64,000 nt of DNA from the NCBI RefSeq assembly GCF_000146165.2, contig NC_004347.2:620001-684000 (forward strand), written 5' to 3'. Of the stretch, positions 9,682-18,363 are shown piece by piece; the stretch's first letter is position 1; each line of letters starts with the position of its first letter. The stretch is from Shewanella oneidensis MR-1 (lineage in GTDB: Bacteria > Pseudomonadota > Gammaproteobacteria > Enterobacterales > Shewanellaceae). The notes beneath the pieces were generated by a model. The model was given only the letters and a program-made list of their open reading frames with translations, was not told the origin of the DNA and did not search any database. The position numbers were made by a program, and so were the translations under genes.

Positions 9682-9687
9682 TATAAT
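9682..9687 (+). promoter_or_regulatory. possible hfq promoter -10
   Basis: A perfect TATAAT in the 91 bp miaA-hfq gap, 69 bp before the hfq start. No good -35 is seen at 16-18 bp, so this is only a candidate. hfq often has its own promoters in addition to read-through from miaA. Confidence 0.35.
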
Positions 9688-9755
9688 ACTAAAACTAAAC
9701 AAAAAAACTTCACTGATACCGATTTATTTATATAAATTAAAAAGGAAATAATAAA

Positions 9756-10028
9756 ATGGCTAAGGGGCAATCTTTACAAGACCCATTTTTGAACGCACTA
9801 CGCCGCGAGCGCGTTCCAGTATCAATTTACTTGGTAAACGGCATTAAACTCCAAGGACAGGTAGAGTCGTTTGATCAATTTGTCATTCTGTTGAAAAACA
9901 CAGTGAGCCAAATGGTTTACAAACACGCTATTTCTACTGTTGTTCCTGCTCGCCCATTTAACGTTGCTGGTCACCAAAATGCCCAGGGCGGTTACGGTGC
10001 GCAAGACGATATGCCAAGTGGCGAATAA
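9756..10028 (+). CDS. hfq: RNA chaperone Hfq
   Basis: 90 residues. A hexameric Sm-like protein that helps small RNAs pair with mRNAs. The Sm1 region ([27 protein letters not shown]) and the Sm2 signature [10 protein letters not shown] are intact. The C-terminal tail is short (about 20 residues) and Gly/Gln-rich, shorter than the E. coli tail. AAAGGAAA upstream gives a good ribosome site. Followed 23 bp later by hflX. Confidence 0.98.
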   Translation: MAKGQSLQDPFLNALRRERVPVSIYLVNGIKLQGQVESFDQFVILLKNTVSQMVYKHAISTVVPARPFNVAGHQNAQGGYGAQDDMPSGE

Positions 10029-10051
10029 GGTTTAGTTAAGGAGTCTGCTTC

Positions 10052-11359
10052 TTGTTTGATCGTTATGAGGCGGGAGAAACAGCGGTTCTTGTCCATATCG
10101 ACTTTTCCGATGAGGAACGCCGAGAAGACTTAGTCGAGTTACAGCTATTAGTTGAATCAGCTGGAGCGCGCTCAGTCGGGGTCATTACTGGAAGTCGACG
10201 TTCACCAGACCGTAAGTTTTTCATTGGTTCTGGTAAAGCCGAAGAGTTAGCCGCTTTAGTGGCTGCCACCGAGGCGAATGTGGTTATTTTCAATCACGCC
10301 TTGAGTCCTGCTCAGGAGCGAAACCTTGAACAGGTGTGTCAGTGCCGAGTATTGGACAGGACCTCTCTGATTTTGGATATTTTCGCCCAACGAGCTCGGA
10401 CCCATGAAGGTAAGTTACAGGTGGAGCTAGCGCAATTGCGCCACATGTCGACTCGCCTAGTGCGTGGTTGGACTCACCTTGAGCGCCAAAAAGGGGGTAT
10501 TGGTTTACGTGGCCCAGGGGAAACCCAGCTCGAAACCGATAGGCGTTTGCTCAGGGGCCGCATTAAAAATATCAATAAGCGTTTAGAGCGTGTTGATAAA
10601 CAACGTGAGCAGAGTCGCCGCGCCCGTAAGCGTAGTGACATGCCAACCGTCTCATTAGTGGGTTATACCAACGCTGGCAAGTCAACGCTGTTTAATGCCT
10701 TAACCTCATCAGATGTTTATGCAGCCGACCAGCTATTTGCCACACTTGATCCCACATTGAGAAAGTTAGATCTGCCCGACGGTGCCGTGATATTAGCGGA
10801 CACTGTAGGTTTTATCCGCCATTTGCCGCATGATCTTGTCGCCGCATTTAAAGCGACATTACAAGAAACGCGTCAAGCAGAGTTGTTACTGCATATTGTT
10901 GATTGTGCAGATGAAAATATGGCGGATAATTTTGAGCAAGTGCAATCAGTGCTGAAAGAAATCGATGCCGATGAAGTGATGCAGCTGATTGTTTGTAATA
11001 AAATTGACTTGCTTGAAGATGTAACGCCGCGTATCGAATATGATGACCGCGGTAAGCCTGTACGAGTCTGGGTTTCGGCACATAAGCGTTTGGGATTTGA
11101 TCTGCTCCTGAAGGCGATCACCGAGCTAATTGGTGAAGTTATTCATGAGTTTACACTTAGAATTCCGGCAACTGCTGGACATTATCTTGGCCAGTTTTAT
11201 CGACTGGATGCGATACAGCAGAAAGAGTACGACGATCTGGGGAACTGTATTTTGTCTGTTCGTTTATCGGATGCCGATTGGCGCCGATTAGCTAAACAGA
11301 GTCAGGGTGAGTTAGAAACCTTTATCTTCGATCCGTCGATAGAAAAGGCTGTTTGTTAA
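10052..11359 (+). CDS. hflX: ribosome-rescue GTPase HflX
   Basis: 435 residues, with a TTG start at 10052 supported by AAGGAG at 10038-10043 and by the conserved N-terminus MFDRYEAGE. It binds the ribosomal E site and splits stalled 70S ribosomes after stress. After the N-terminal HflX domain (LRGPGETQLETDRR near residue 155) the G domain shows GYTNAGKSTLFN (G1, about 206), DTVGFI (G3, about 251) and NKID (G4). Downstream of hfq in the usual cluster. Confidence 0.96.
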   Translation: MFDRYEAGETAVLVHIDFSDEERREDLVELQLLVESAGARSVGVITGSRRSPDRKFFIGSGKAEELAALVAATEANVVIFNHALSPAQERNLEQVCQCRVLDRTSLILDIFAQRARTHEGKLQVELAQLRHMSTRLVRGWTHLERQKGGIGLRGPGETQLETDRRLLRGRIKNINKRLERVDKQREQSRRARKRSDMPTVSLVGYTNAGKSTLFNALTSSDVYAADQLFATLDPTLRKLDLPDGAVILADTVGFIRHLPHDLVAAFKATLQETRQAELLLHIVDCADENMADNFEQVQSVLKEIDADEVMQLIVCNKIDLLEDVTPRIEYDDRGKPVRVWVSAHKRLGFDLLLKAITELIGEVIHEFTLRIPATAGHYLGQFYRLDAIQQKEYDDLGNCILSVRLSDADWRRLAKQSQGELETFIFDPSIEKAVC

Positions 11360-11395
11360 TAATCTAATTTATTTCATCCACTTATGGAGTGCTAA

Positions 11396-12541
11396 ATGGC
11401 TTGGAACGAGCCCGGTAACAAGGGTAATGATCCTTGGGGAAATAAAGGTGGTAACGACAAAGGACCACCGGACCTTGATGAGGTTTTTCGTAATCTTTCA
11501 AAACGCTTTGGCGGCAACGGTAATGGCTCTTCAGGCCAGAACTTGAGTTCCTTTAGCTTAATCATCATTCTTGCCATCGCTTTTGTTGTTTGGGGACTTT
11601 CGGGTTTGTACACCATTAAAGAGGCTGAACGTGGCGTAGCGTTGCGTTTTGGCCAACATAATGGTGAGGTGGGACCGGGTCTTCACTGGAAACCAACGTT
11701 TATCGATGAAATTTATCCTGTTGACGTGCAATCAGTTCGCTCTGTGCCATCGTCTGGCAGCATGTTAACTTCCGATGAAAACGTCGTGAAGGTTGAGCTA
11801 GACGTGCAATATCGTATTTCAGATGCGTATGCCTATCTTTTTAGTGCGGTAGACGCCAATGCCAGTTTACGTGAAGCCACTGACAGTGCGCTGCGCTATG
11901 TCATTGGTCATAACAAGATGGACGATATTCTGACCACAGGCCGTGATGCTATTCGTCGCGACACTTGGAAAGAATTAGAGCGTATTCTTGAGCCGTATAA
12001 GTTGGGCTTGGCGATTGTTGACGTTAACTTCTTGCCAGCGCGTCCGCCTGAAGAAGTGAAAGATGCTTTCGATGATGCCATTTCAGCGCAAGAAGACGAA
12101 CAACGCTTTATTCGTGAGGCTGAAGCCTATGCCCGTGAGATTGAACCGAAAGCACGTGGTGAAGTCGAGCGCATGGCGCAACAAGCTAATGCTTATAAAG
12201 AACGTGAAATTTTAGAGGCGCGCGGTAAAGTGGCTCGTTTTGAGTTGCTGTTACCTGAGTACCAAGCTGCACCTGAAGTGACCCGTAAGCGTTTGTATCT
12301 CGATGCAATGCAACAGGTGATGACTGACACTAACAAAGTCATTATCGATGCTAAAAACAACGGCAATTTAATGTATCTGCCACTAGACAAGTTAATGAAA
12401 GAGAAGCCTGCGACTATGCCAGACGTTGAGCCTAAACCTCAGCAGAATGTCAATTCTTCATCTATTCCAACGACTCGCATTGGTGAGCCTTTGAGTGGAC
12501 GCCCATCTCGCGAGGAACGTGCTCGCCAGGGGAGGGAGTAA
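11396..12541 (+). CDS. hflK: FtsH protease regulator HflK
   Basis: 381 residues. An inner-membrane SPFH/band-7 protein that forms a large cage with HflC around FtsH. The Gly/Asn-rich cytosolic N-terminus (about 1-45) is followed by one membrane segment (about 52-72) and the band-7 domain with EAERGVALRFGQ. The C-terminus is polar and disordered. GGAG lies 8 nt before the ATG. The stop is 3 bp from hflC. Confidence 0.96.
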   Translation: MAWNEPGNKGNDPWGNKGGNDKGPPDLDEVFRNLSKRFGGNGNGSSGQNLSSFSLIIILAIAFVVWGLSGLYTIKEAERGVALRFGQHNGEVGPGLHWKPTFIDEIYPVDVQSVRSVPSSGSMLTSDENVVKVELDVQYRISDAYAYLFSAVDANASLREATDSALRYVIGHNKMDDILTTGRDAIRRDTWKELERILEPYKLGLAIVDVNFLPARPPEEVKDAFDDAISAQEDEQRFIREAEAYAREIEPKARGEVERMAQQANAYKEREILEARGKVARFELLLPEYQAAPEVTRKRLYLDAMQQVMTDTNKVIIDAKNNGNLMYLPLDKLMKEKPATMPDVEPKPQQNVNSSSIPTTRIGEPLSGRPSREERARQGRE

Positions 12542-12544
12542 TTC

Positions 12545-13438
12545 ATGGGTAGATTAAGTATTGTTCTGATCGCCGTTATATTAGGCATTGGTTTGTCATC
12601 TGTGATGGTGGTTAACGAAGGCGAACGTGCGATTGTGGCGCGCTTCGGCGAAATCGTTAAAGACAACGTCGATGGCAAACAAGTGACGCGCGTTTTTAGC
12701 CCCGGTTTACACTTTAAAGTCCCTGTGATCGATAAGGTGAAGTTACTTGATGCGCGTATCCAAACCTTAGATGGTGCTGCAGATCGTTTCGTCACCTCTG
12801 AGAAAAAAGACTTAATGGTCGACTCCTATGTGAAGTGGCGTATTTTTGATTTCGAAAAATACTACCTCTCTACTAATGGGGGGATTAAATCGAATGCTGA
12901 GACCTTACTACAACGTAAGATCAACAACGATTTACGTACCGAGTTTGGTCGTCGTACGATCAAAGAGATCGTTTCTGGGCAGCGTGATGAGTTACAAAAT
13001 AACGCGTTAGCGAATGCTGCTGAGAGTGCTAAAGATTTAGGTATTGAAGTTGTTGACGTGCGTGTTAAGCAGATCAACTTACCTGCAAACGTGAGTAACA
13101 GTATTTACCAACGTATGCGCGCGGAGCGTCAAGCTGTGGCTAAAGAGCACCGTGCTCAAGGTAAAGAGCAATCTGAAATTATTCGCGCAACGATTGATGC
13201 TAATGTCACTGTTAAAATTGCGGAAGCAGAGCGTAAAGCCTTAACCATTCGTGGTGAAGGTGATGCATTAGCGGCAAAAATTTATTCGGATGCTTATAAC
13301 AAAGATCCTGAGTTTTTCAGCTTTATGCGTAGCTTAGATGCTTATCGTGCGAGCTTCTCTGGTAATTCAGATATCATGGTGTTAGAACCTGATAGCGAAT
13401 TTTTCAAATACATGAAGAGCAGCGCTGCGAAAAAATAG
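12545..13438 (+). CDS. hflC: FtsH protease regulator HflC
   Basis: 297 residues. Partner of HflK in the periplasmic-facing HflKC cage that controls FtsH access to membrane substrates. An N-terminal membrane anchor (about 4-22) precedes the band-7 domain with NEGERAIVARFG and an Ala/Glu-rich coiled coil (about 200-250). Last gene before a strong terminator. Confidence 0.96.
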   Translation: MGRLSIVLIAVILGIGLSSVMVVNEGERAIVARFGEIVKDNVDGKQVTRVFSPGLHFKVPVIDKVKLLDARIQTLDGAADRFVTSEKKDLMVDSYVKWRIFDFEKYYLSTNGGIKSNAETLLQRKINNDLRTEFGRRTIKEIVSGQRDELQNNALANAAESAKDLGIEVVDVRVKQINLPANVSNSIYQRMRAERQAVAKEHRAQGKEQSEIIRATIDANVTVKIAEAERKALTIRGEGDALAAKIYSDAYNKDPEFFSFMRSLDAYRASFSGNSDIMVLEPDSEFFKYMKSSAAKK

Positions 13439-13457
13439 CGATTCGAAATCGCTCAGA

Positions 13458-13489
13458 ATGGGTTCCTATAATAGGGACCCATTTTTTTT
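13458..13489 (+). terminator. rho-independent terminator of the hfq-hflC operon
   Basis: Stem of 9 bp (ATGGGTTCC at 13458-13466, GGGACCCAT at 13474-13482, one G-U) with a 7 nt loop, followed by eight T residues. Confidence 0.9.
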
Positions 13490-13630
13490 ATCCAAACGAA
13501 AAACAGCATGTGACAAAGTTAACGCTAAACTTACATTAGCAACACATGGTTTATGCCTATCTGACCGTCAATATGCTCCAAAAACAGATAAAATTGCTTA
13601 ATAGCTGTGCTTTTTTTATCCACTTTTTAA

Positions 13631-13666
13631 AAAACACGCAATCTCCCTAACTTACTTGCGTGTTTT
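13631..13666. promoter_or_regulatory. perfect 11 bp inverted repeat upstream of petA
   Basis: AAAACACGCAA (13631-13641) and TTGCGTGTTTT (13656-13666) are exact complements around a 14 nt loop. The repeat lies just upstream of a TATAAT box at 13694. It could be an operator or an RNA hairpin; there is no T-tract beyond the stem's own, so a terminator is less likely. The rest of 13490-13798 shows no gene. Confidence 0.5.
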
Positions 13667-13693
13667 CACTATGATCTGCTTCTAATTTTTAGC

Positions 13694-13699
13694 TATAAT
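13694..13699 (+). promoter_or_regulatory. possible petABC promoter -10
   Basis: TATAAT 100 bp before petA, followed by GC-rich GAGCCCCGC. No convincing -35 at standard spacing. Confidence 0.4.
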
Positions 13700-13798
13700 G
13701 AGCCCCGCTTCAAACTTCGATTTTTGTCCATGGTGATAACTAAAGGGCAAAAAGTCTTTGAAATATAAAAATTCCAACACCCTCTGGGAGATAAGTGG

Positions 13799-14389
13799 AT
13801 GAGCAATGCGCCAGTCGATACCGGACGTCGCAGATTCCTGACAGCCGCAACCGCCGTAGTAGGTGGTGCTGGTGCCGTCGCTGTAGCGGTTCCTTTCATC
13901 AAGTCGTGGAATCCGAGTGCCAAGGCGAAAGCTGCAGGTGCACCGGTCGAAGTAAATATCAGTAAAGTAGAGCCAGGTCAGCTGATCCGTGTTGAGTGGC
14001 GAGGAAAACCTGTATGGGTTGTTCGTCGCACAGAAGCCGTGATCAATGAACTGCCAACACACGATGCTCAATTAAGAGATCCAGCTTCTGCCGAAATGCA
14101 GCAGCCTGAATATGCAACTAATCCTCTGCGCTCAATTAAGCCAGAGTATTTTATTGCCGTCGGTATTTGTACCCACCTAGGATGTTCACCCACTTATTTG
14201 CCAGATTCATTTGCTGAGCAAGTTCAAGGTGTGACTTCTGGTTTCTTCTGCCCATGTCATGGTTCTAAGTTCGATATGGCGGGCCGCGTGTTCCAAGGCG
14301 TTCCAGCTCCATTGAACCTAGTTATCCCTCCACATCAATATGTTGATGATGGCACCGTTATCATCGGTGTAGATAAAGGAGTGGCGTAA
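13799..14389 (+). CDS. petA: ubiquinol-cytochrome c reductase Rieske iron-sulfur subunit
   Basis: 196 residues. The 2Fe-2S subunit of the cytochrome bc1 complex, passing electrons from quinol to cytochrome c1. A twin-arginine-type leader (GRRRFLTAATAVVGG, about residues 8-22) doubles as the single membrane anchor. Cluster ligands lie in CTHLGC (about 122-127) and CPCHGS (about 151-156). Its stop overlaps the petB start by one base (TAATG), indicating coupling. Confidence 0.97.
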   Translation: MSNAPVDTGRRRFLTAATAVVGGAGAVAVAVPFIKSWNPSAKAKAAGAPVEVNISKVEPGQLIRVEWRGKPVWVVRRTEAVINELPTHDAQLRDPASAEMQQPEYATNPLRSIKPEYFIAVGICTHLGCSPTYLPDSFAEQVQGVTSGFFCPCHGSKFDMAGRVFQGVPAPLNLVIPPHQYVDDGTVIIGVDKGVA

Positions 14390-15603
14390 TGGTTAAGAAT
14401 TTAATTAATTGGATTGATGCTCGCATCCCAATGACGGCGACGTATAACCGCCACGTGGGTCAGTATGCTACGCCAACTAACTTTAACTTTTGGTACTTCT
14501 TCGGTTCGCTAGCAATGTTGGTATTGGTTAACCAATTACTGACAGGTATCTGGTTAACCATGAACTATGTACCAACCGCAGAAGGCGCTTTTGCTTCTGT
14601 TGAATACATCATGCGTGACGTAGAGTACGGCTGGTTATTGCGTTATATGCACTCCACCGGCGCTTCTGCTTTCTTCGTGGTGATCTACTTACATATGTTC
14701 CGTGGTCTGATTTACGGTTCATATCAAAAGCCTAGAGAACTGCTGTGGTTATTCGGTATGTTGATTTTCCTCGTACTGATGGCTGAAGCCTTTATGGGCT
14801 ACTTGCTGCCATGGGGACAAATGTCTTACTGGGGCGCACAGGTAATTATTTCTCTGTTCGGTGCAATCCCTGTTATTGGTGATGACTTAACCCTCTGGAT
14901 CCGTGGTGACTACGTGATCTCTGGCGCAACGCTGAACCGTTTCTTTGCATTGCATGTTATCGCACTGCCATTAGTGTTAGTGGTATTAGTGTTCTTACAC
15001 TTAATCGCTCTGCACGAAGTGGGTTCAAACAACCCAGATGGTATCGAAATCAAGAAGAACAAAGACGAAAATGGTTGGCCAGTTGATGGCATTCCATTCC
15101 ACCCATATTACACAGTTAAAGATATTATGGGCGTTGCGGGCTTCCTGATTGTGTTCTGTTACGTACTGTTCTTCATCCCTGAAGGCGGTGGTTACTTCCT
15201 TGAGAAGCCAAACTTTGAAGCGGCTAACCCAATGAAGACACCAGAGCATATTGCGCCAGTATGGTACTTCACTCCTTTCTACGCCATCTTACGTGCTGTT
15301 CCGGATAAATTGGGTGGCGTAATTATGATGGGGCTGTCGATTGGTGTACTGTTTGTGTTGCCTTGGCTCGATCGCTGTAAAGTGAAGTCCGTTCGTTACC
15401 GTAGTACGCTGCATAAGTTAAATATTGCTCAATTTGCAGTATCTTTCATTGTGTTAGGTTACTTAGGCGTCGTTCCTGCTTCACCAACACTGACGATCGT
15501 TGCGCAGGTATTTACTTTTACTTACTTTGGCTTCTTTGTGGCGCTGTGGGTATACAGCAAGAATGAAAAAACTAAACCTGTTCCAGCGAGGTTAACACAC
15601 TAA
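14389..15603 (+). CDS. petB: cytochrome b of the bc1 complex
   Basis: 404 residues, the length of full cytochrome b without split. Eight or so membrane helices hold hemes bL and bH; ligand histidines are in the YMHSTGASAFFVVIYLHMF segment (about 86-105) and the FFALHVIALPLVLVVLVFLH segment (about 185-204). The PEWYF-like Qo motif appears as PVWYFTPFY. Overlaps petC by one base. Confidence 0.97.
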   Translation: MVKNLINWIDARIPMTATYNRHVGQYATPTNFNFWYFFGSLAMLVLVNQLLTGIWLTMNYVPTAEGAFASVEYIMRDVEYGWLLRYMHSTGASAFFVVIYLHMFRGLIYGSYQKPRELLWLFGMLIFLVLMAEAFMGYLLPWGQMSYWGAQVIISLFGAIPVIGDDLTLWIRGDYVISGATLNRFFALHVIALPLVLVVLVFLHLIALHEVGSNNPDGIEIKKNKDENGWPVDGIPFHPYYTVKDIMGVAGFLIVFCYVLFFIPEGGGYFLEKPNFEAANPMKTPEHIAPVWYFTPFYAILRAVPDKLGGVIMMGLSIGVLFVLPWLDRCKVKSVRYRSTLHKLNIAQFAVSFIVLGYLGVVPASPTLTIVAQVFTFTYFGFFVALWVYSKNEKTKPVPARLTH

Positions 15604-16298
15604 TGAAAAAATTATTGATTGCATTAGTTACCTTGTTGCCGACCTTGGCAATTGCCGCTGGCGGACAAGTACATTTAGAAGATGCCAATGTTGATCTGCA
15701 TGATAAGGCTTCTTTAGAGCGTGGTTTGGGCTTATTCCAGCACTATTGCTCTGGTTGTCATAGCACTCAGTATCAACGCTATGAGCGTGTGGCGAACGAT
15801 CTCGGTATTTCTGCCGATGATATGCGTAACAAGTATATGTTCACCGATGCAAAAATTGGTGAATTGATGCAAAACGCAATTCCGCCAAAAGATGCGGCTA
15901 AGTGGTTTGGTGCCACACCACCAGACCTCACCTTAGTGGCACGTGTTCGTGGCGAAGATTGGGTTTATTCATACCTAAAAGGCTTCTACAAAGATCCAAG
16001 CCGTCCATTTGGCGTAAACAACACTGTATTCCCATCAGTGGGTATGCCGCATGTTCTTGAAGAGCTGCAAGGCACACCTGTTAAGCAGGAAGATGGTACA
16101 ATCGTGGTCTCTGGTGGTAAGTTAAATGCCGAAGAGTACGACCAAGCTGTGCGTGATATCACGGGCTTCTTAGTCTATTCGGCTGAACCTGTTAAGTTAG
16201 AGCGTCAAGCGCTAGGCTGGTGGGTGCTCGGATTCTTGTTTATCTTCTTTATTGTGGCCTACCTCTTGAAGAAAGAGTACTGGAAAGATGTACACTAG
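15603..16298 (+). CDS. petC: cytochrome c1
   Basis: 231 residues. A signal peptide (cleaved near AIAAG, about residue 19) precedes CSGCH (about 49-53), which binds heme c covalently. GMPHVLEEL near 142 likely holds the axial Met. A C-terminal membrane anchor (about 203-222) is followed by KKEYWKDVH. Third gene of petABC. Confidence 0.97.
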   Translation: MKKLLIALVTLLPTLAIAAGGQVHLEDANVDLHDKASLERGLGLFQHYCSGCHSTQYQRYERVANDLGISADDMRNKYMFTDAKIGELMQNAIPPKDAAKWFGATPPDLTLVARVRGEDWVYSYLKGFYKDPSRPFGVNNTVFPSVGMPHVLEELQGTPVKQEDGTIVVSGGKLNAEEYDQAVRDITGFLVYSAEPVKLERQALGWWVLGFLFIFFIVAYLLKKEYWKDVH

Positions 16299-16394
16299 GC
16301 ACCAATAACGGGTAAAATGTAGTATCCGCATAGTGTAAACGGGGGGCTTTGCCCCTCGTTTACTTTTGTTTTATTTCGACTCTGGAGGGTATCA

Positions 16395-17024
16395 ATGGCT
16401 GTTGCTGCCAACAAACGCTCTGTCATGACACTGTTTTCAGGTGCTGATGATCTTTATAGCCATCAAGTCCGTATCGTGTTAGCTGAGAAAGGGGTTACTG
16501 TTGATGTTTTGCAGGTCGACCCAAATGAAATGCCTGAGGATTTACTCGAAGTAAATCCTTATAACTCAGTACCTACCTTATTAGATCGTGAACTCGTACT
16601 TTATGAGTCACGCATCATTATGGAATACTTGGATGAGCGTTTCCCTCATCCACCCTTGATGCCTGTTTACCCAGTATCTCGCGGCCAAAGCCGTTTAATG
16701 ATGCATCGCATTGATACTGATTGGTACTCACTCGTCGCACGTATTCGTAAAGGTGACCGTGTAGAAGCTGCTCGTAAAGAGCTGACTGAAAGTTTACTGT
16801 CAATCGCGCCAGTATTTGCTGAAATGCCTTACTTTATGAGTGAAGAGTTTGGTTTAGCTGATTGCTACCTCGGTCCTCTATTATGGCGTTTGCCAGTATT
16901 AGGTATCGAGCTAGACAGCCGCGTAGCAAAAGACATCAAAGCTTACATGACACGTATTTTTGAGCGTGAATCATTTAAAGCTTCGTTGACTGAAGCTGAA
17001 CGCGAAATGCGCATGGGTATGTAA
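16395..17024 (+). CDS. sspA: stringent starvation protein A
   Basis: 209 residues. A glutathione-transferase-fold protein that binds RNA polymerase and helps acid and stationary-phase survival; it has no transferase activity. The N-terminal thioredoxin-like half (FSGADDLYSHQVRIVLAEKG) and helical C-terminal half are complete. GGAGG lies 8-12 nt before the ATG. TAATG overlap with sspB. Confidence 0.96.
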   Translation: MAVAANKRSVMTLFSGADDLYSHQVRIVLAEKGVTVDVLQVDPNEMPEDLLEVNPYNSVPTLLDRELVLYESRIIMEYLDERFPHPPLMPVYPVSRGQSRLMMHRIDTDWYSLVARIRKGDRVEAARKELTESLLSIAPVFAEMPYFMSEEFGLADCYLGPLLWRLPVLGIELDSRVAKDIKAYMTRIFERESFKASLTEAEREMRMGM

Positions 17025-17461
17025 TGAAAGTGTTGACTCCAAATCGTCCTTATTTACTCAGGGCTTACTACGATTGGTTGATGGACAACCAATTAACACC
17101 TCACGTTGTTGTGGATGCCTTTGTGAAAGGCACTCAAGTACCGCAGCAATATGTGAAGGACGGCCAGATCGTATTAAATATCGCGGCCGGCGCAGTGGGC
17201 AATTTGCAAATTAGTAATGAATTTGTGGAGTTCAATGCGCGTTTTGGTGGTGTGCCTCAGCAGGTGCTATTGCCAATGGCTTCGATTGTGGCCATATACG
17301 CCCGTGAAAATGGCGCAGGGACGGTCTTTGACATTGAAGATGCGTACTTAGTGGAAGATGAAGCTGAATCGACATTGTCTGTTATTGAGACCGCCGAGAA
17401 GCCAACTGAACCCAAGGACGAGCCGCCTAAGCGTCGTAGCCATTTAACCTTAGTTAAATAA
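17024..17461 (+). CDS. sspB: ClpXP protease specificity-enhancing factor SspB
   Basis: 145 residues. Tethers ssrA-tagged proteins to ClpXP. The substrate-binding domain covers about 1-110 (RPYLLRAYYDWLMDNQLTPH at the start). A flexible acidic linker leads to the C-terminal XB peptide HLTLVK that docks on ClpX. One-base overlap with sspA; ends before a strong terminator. Confidence 0.96.
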   Translation: MKVLTPNRPYLLRAYYDWLMDNQLTPHVVVDAFVKGTQVPQQYVKDGQIVLNIAAGAVGNLQISNEFVEFNARFGGVPQQVLLPMASIVAIYARENGAGTVFDIEDAYLVEDEAESTLSVIETAEKPTEPKDEPPKRRSHLTLVK

Positions 17462-17488
17462 GTTATTTGAGCTCTGTTCTTTACTATC

Positions 17489-17524
17489 AAAAGCCAGTCA
17501 GTTGACTGGCTTTTTGTTTTTTTA
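17489..17524 (+). terminator. rho-independent terminator of sspAB
   Basis: Perfect 12 bp stem (17489-17500 and 17503-17514, AAAAGCCAGTCA and its complement) with a tiny loop and a T-rich tail. Confidence 0.9.
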
Positions 17525-17615
17525 ATGCTTAATCCCAAGCAAGTGCTGTGGTAGCATTTGCGCCGCATTTCATCCTGAATTGCACCGACTTACCCTTTGG
17601 GCTCATGGATTTTGT

Positions 17616-18191
17616 ATGTTGCTGATGATCGACAATTACGACTCTTTTACCTTTAACCTAGTGCAGTATTTTCAGCAGTTAGGGCAAGAAATTGTGGTTA
17701 AGCGCAATGATGAAATCAGCCTTGAGGGGATCGAAGCGTTAGCGCCGAGCCATTTAGTCATCTCTCCAGGCCCTTGCTCGCCCAATGAAGCGGGTATTTC
17801 CCTTGCGGCCATTGAACATTTCGCCACGCGTTTACCGATTTTAGGTGTGTGTTTGGGGCATCAAGCCATGGCACAGGTTTTTGGTGCCAAAGTGGTGCGA
17901 GCGCAGCGTGTAATGCATGGTAAAGTCAGTGCGATAGCCCATACTGGTGAGCGCCTGTTTAAAGGGTTAAATCAGCCATTAACGGTAACTCGCTACCATT
18001 CATTGCTTGTCGATACTGTGCCTAAGGATTTTGTACTGGACGCTTGGTTTGACGACCCGACCCATGGGCGCGAAATCATGGCCATGAGTCATAAAGAGTT
18101 GCCGCTCTTTGGTGTGCAATTTCACCCTGAGTCGATTTTGACTGAGCAAGGGCATGAATTATTAGCGAACTTTTTATCCCAATCGACTTAG
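17616..18191 (+). CDS. pabA: aminodeoxychorismate/anthranilate synthase glutaminase subunit
   Basis: 191 residues from the ATG at 17616, which gives the conserved [14 protein letters not shown] start; the frame extends 36 nt further without support. Class I glutamine amidotransferase supplying ammonia to PabB (folate) and possibly TrpE. The oxyanion motif [14 protein letters not shown] is near 52, the nucleophile Cys in [10 protein letters not shown] near 79, and His/Glu of the triad in FHPES near 170. Stands alone rather than beside trpE, upstream of argD at some distance, which favours PabA. Confidence 0.88.
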   Translation: MLLMIDNYDSFTFNLVQYFQQLGQEIVVKRNDEISLEGIEALAPSHLVISPGPCSPNEAGISLAAIEHFATRLPILGVCLGHQAMAQVFGAKVVRAQRVMHGKVSAIAHTGERLFKGLNQPLTVTRYHSLLVDTVPKDFVLDAWFDDPTHGREIMAMSHKELPLFGVQFHPESILTEQGHELLANFLSQST

Positions 18192-18363
18192 ATTGAATCC
18201 AAAAGAGCAATTCAGCTCTAATCTTTGTTACAAGATTTATCCTCCTTTTAAGCAAATATGTCGCCTAAGTGTGATATAACAGCCGCAAAACAACGCCCGA
18301 CTGCGAGTCTACAAGGGAGACCTTTTACTCGTGCGGTTGCGATAACAATAAAAGGAAGGATTA

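Noticed and set aside
13631..13666. The petA dyad as a second terminator of hflC
   Set aside because: A much stronger terminator already lies at 13458-13489 and the dyad is close to the next promoter.
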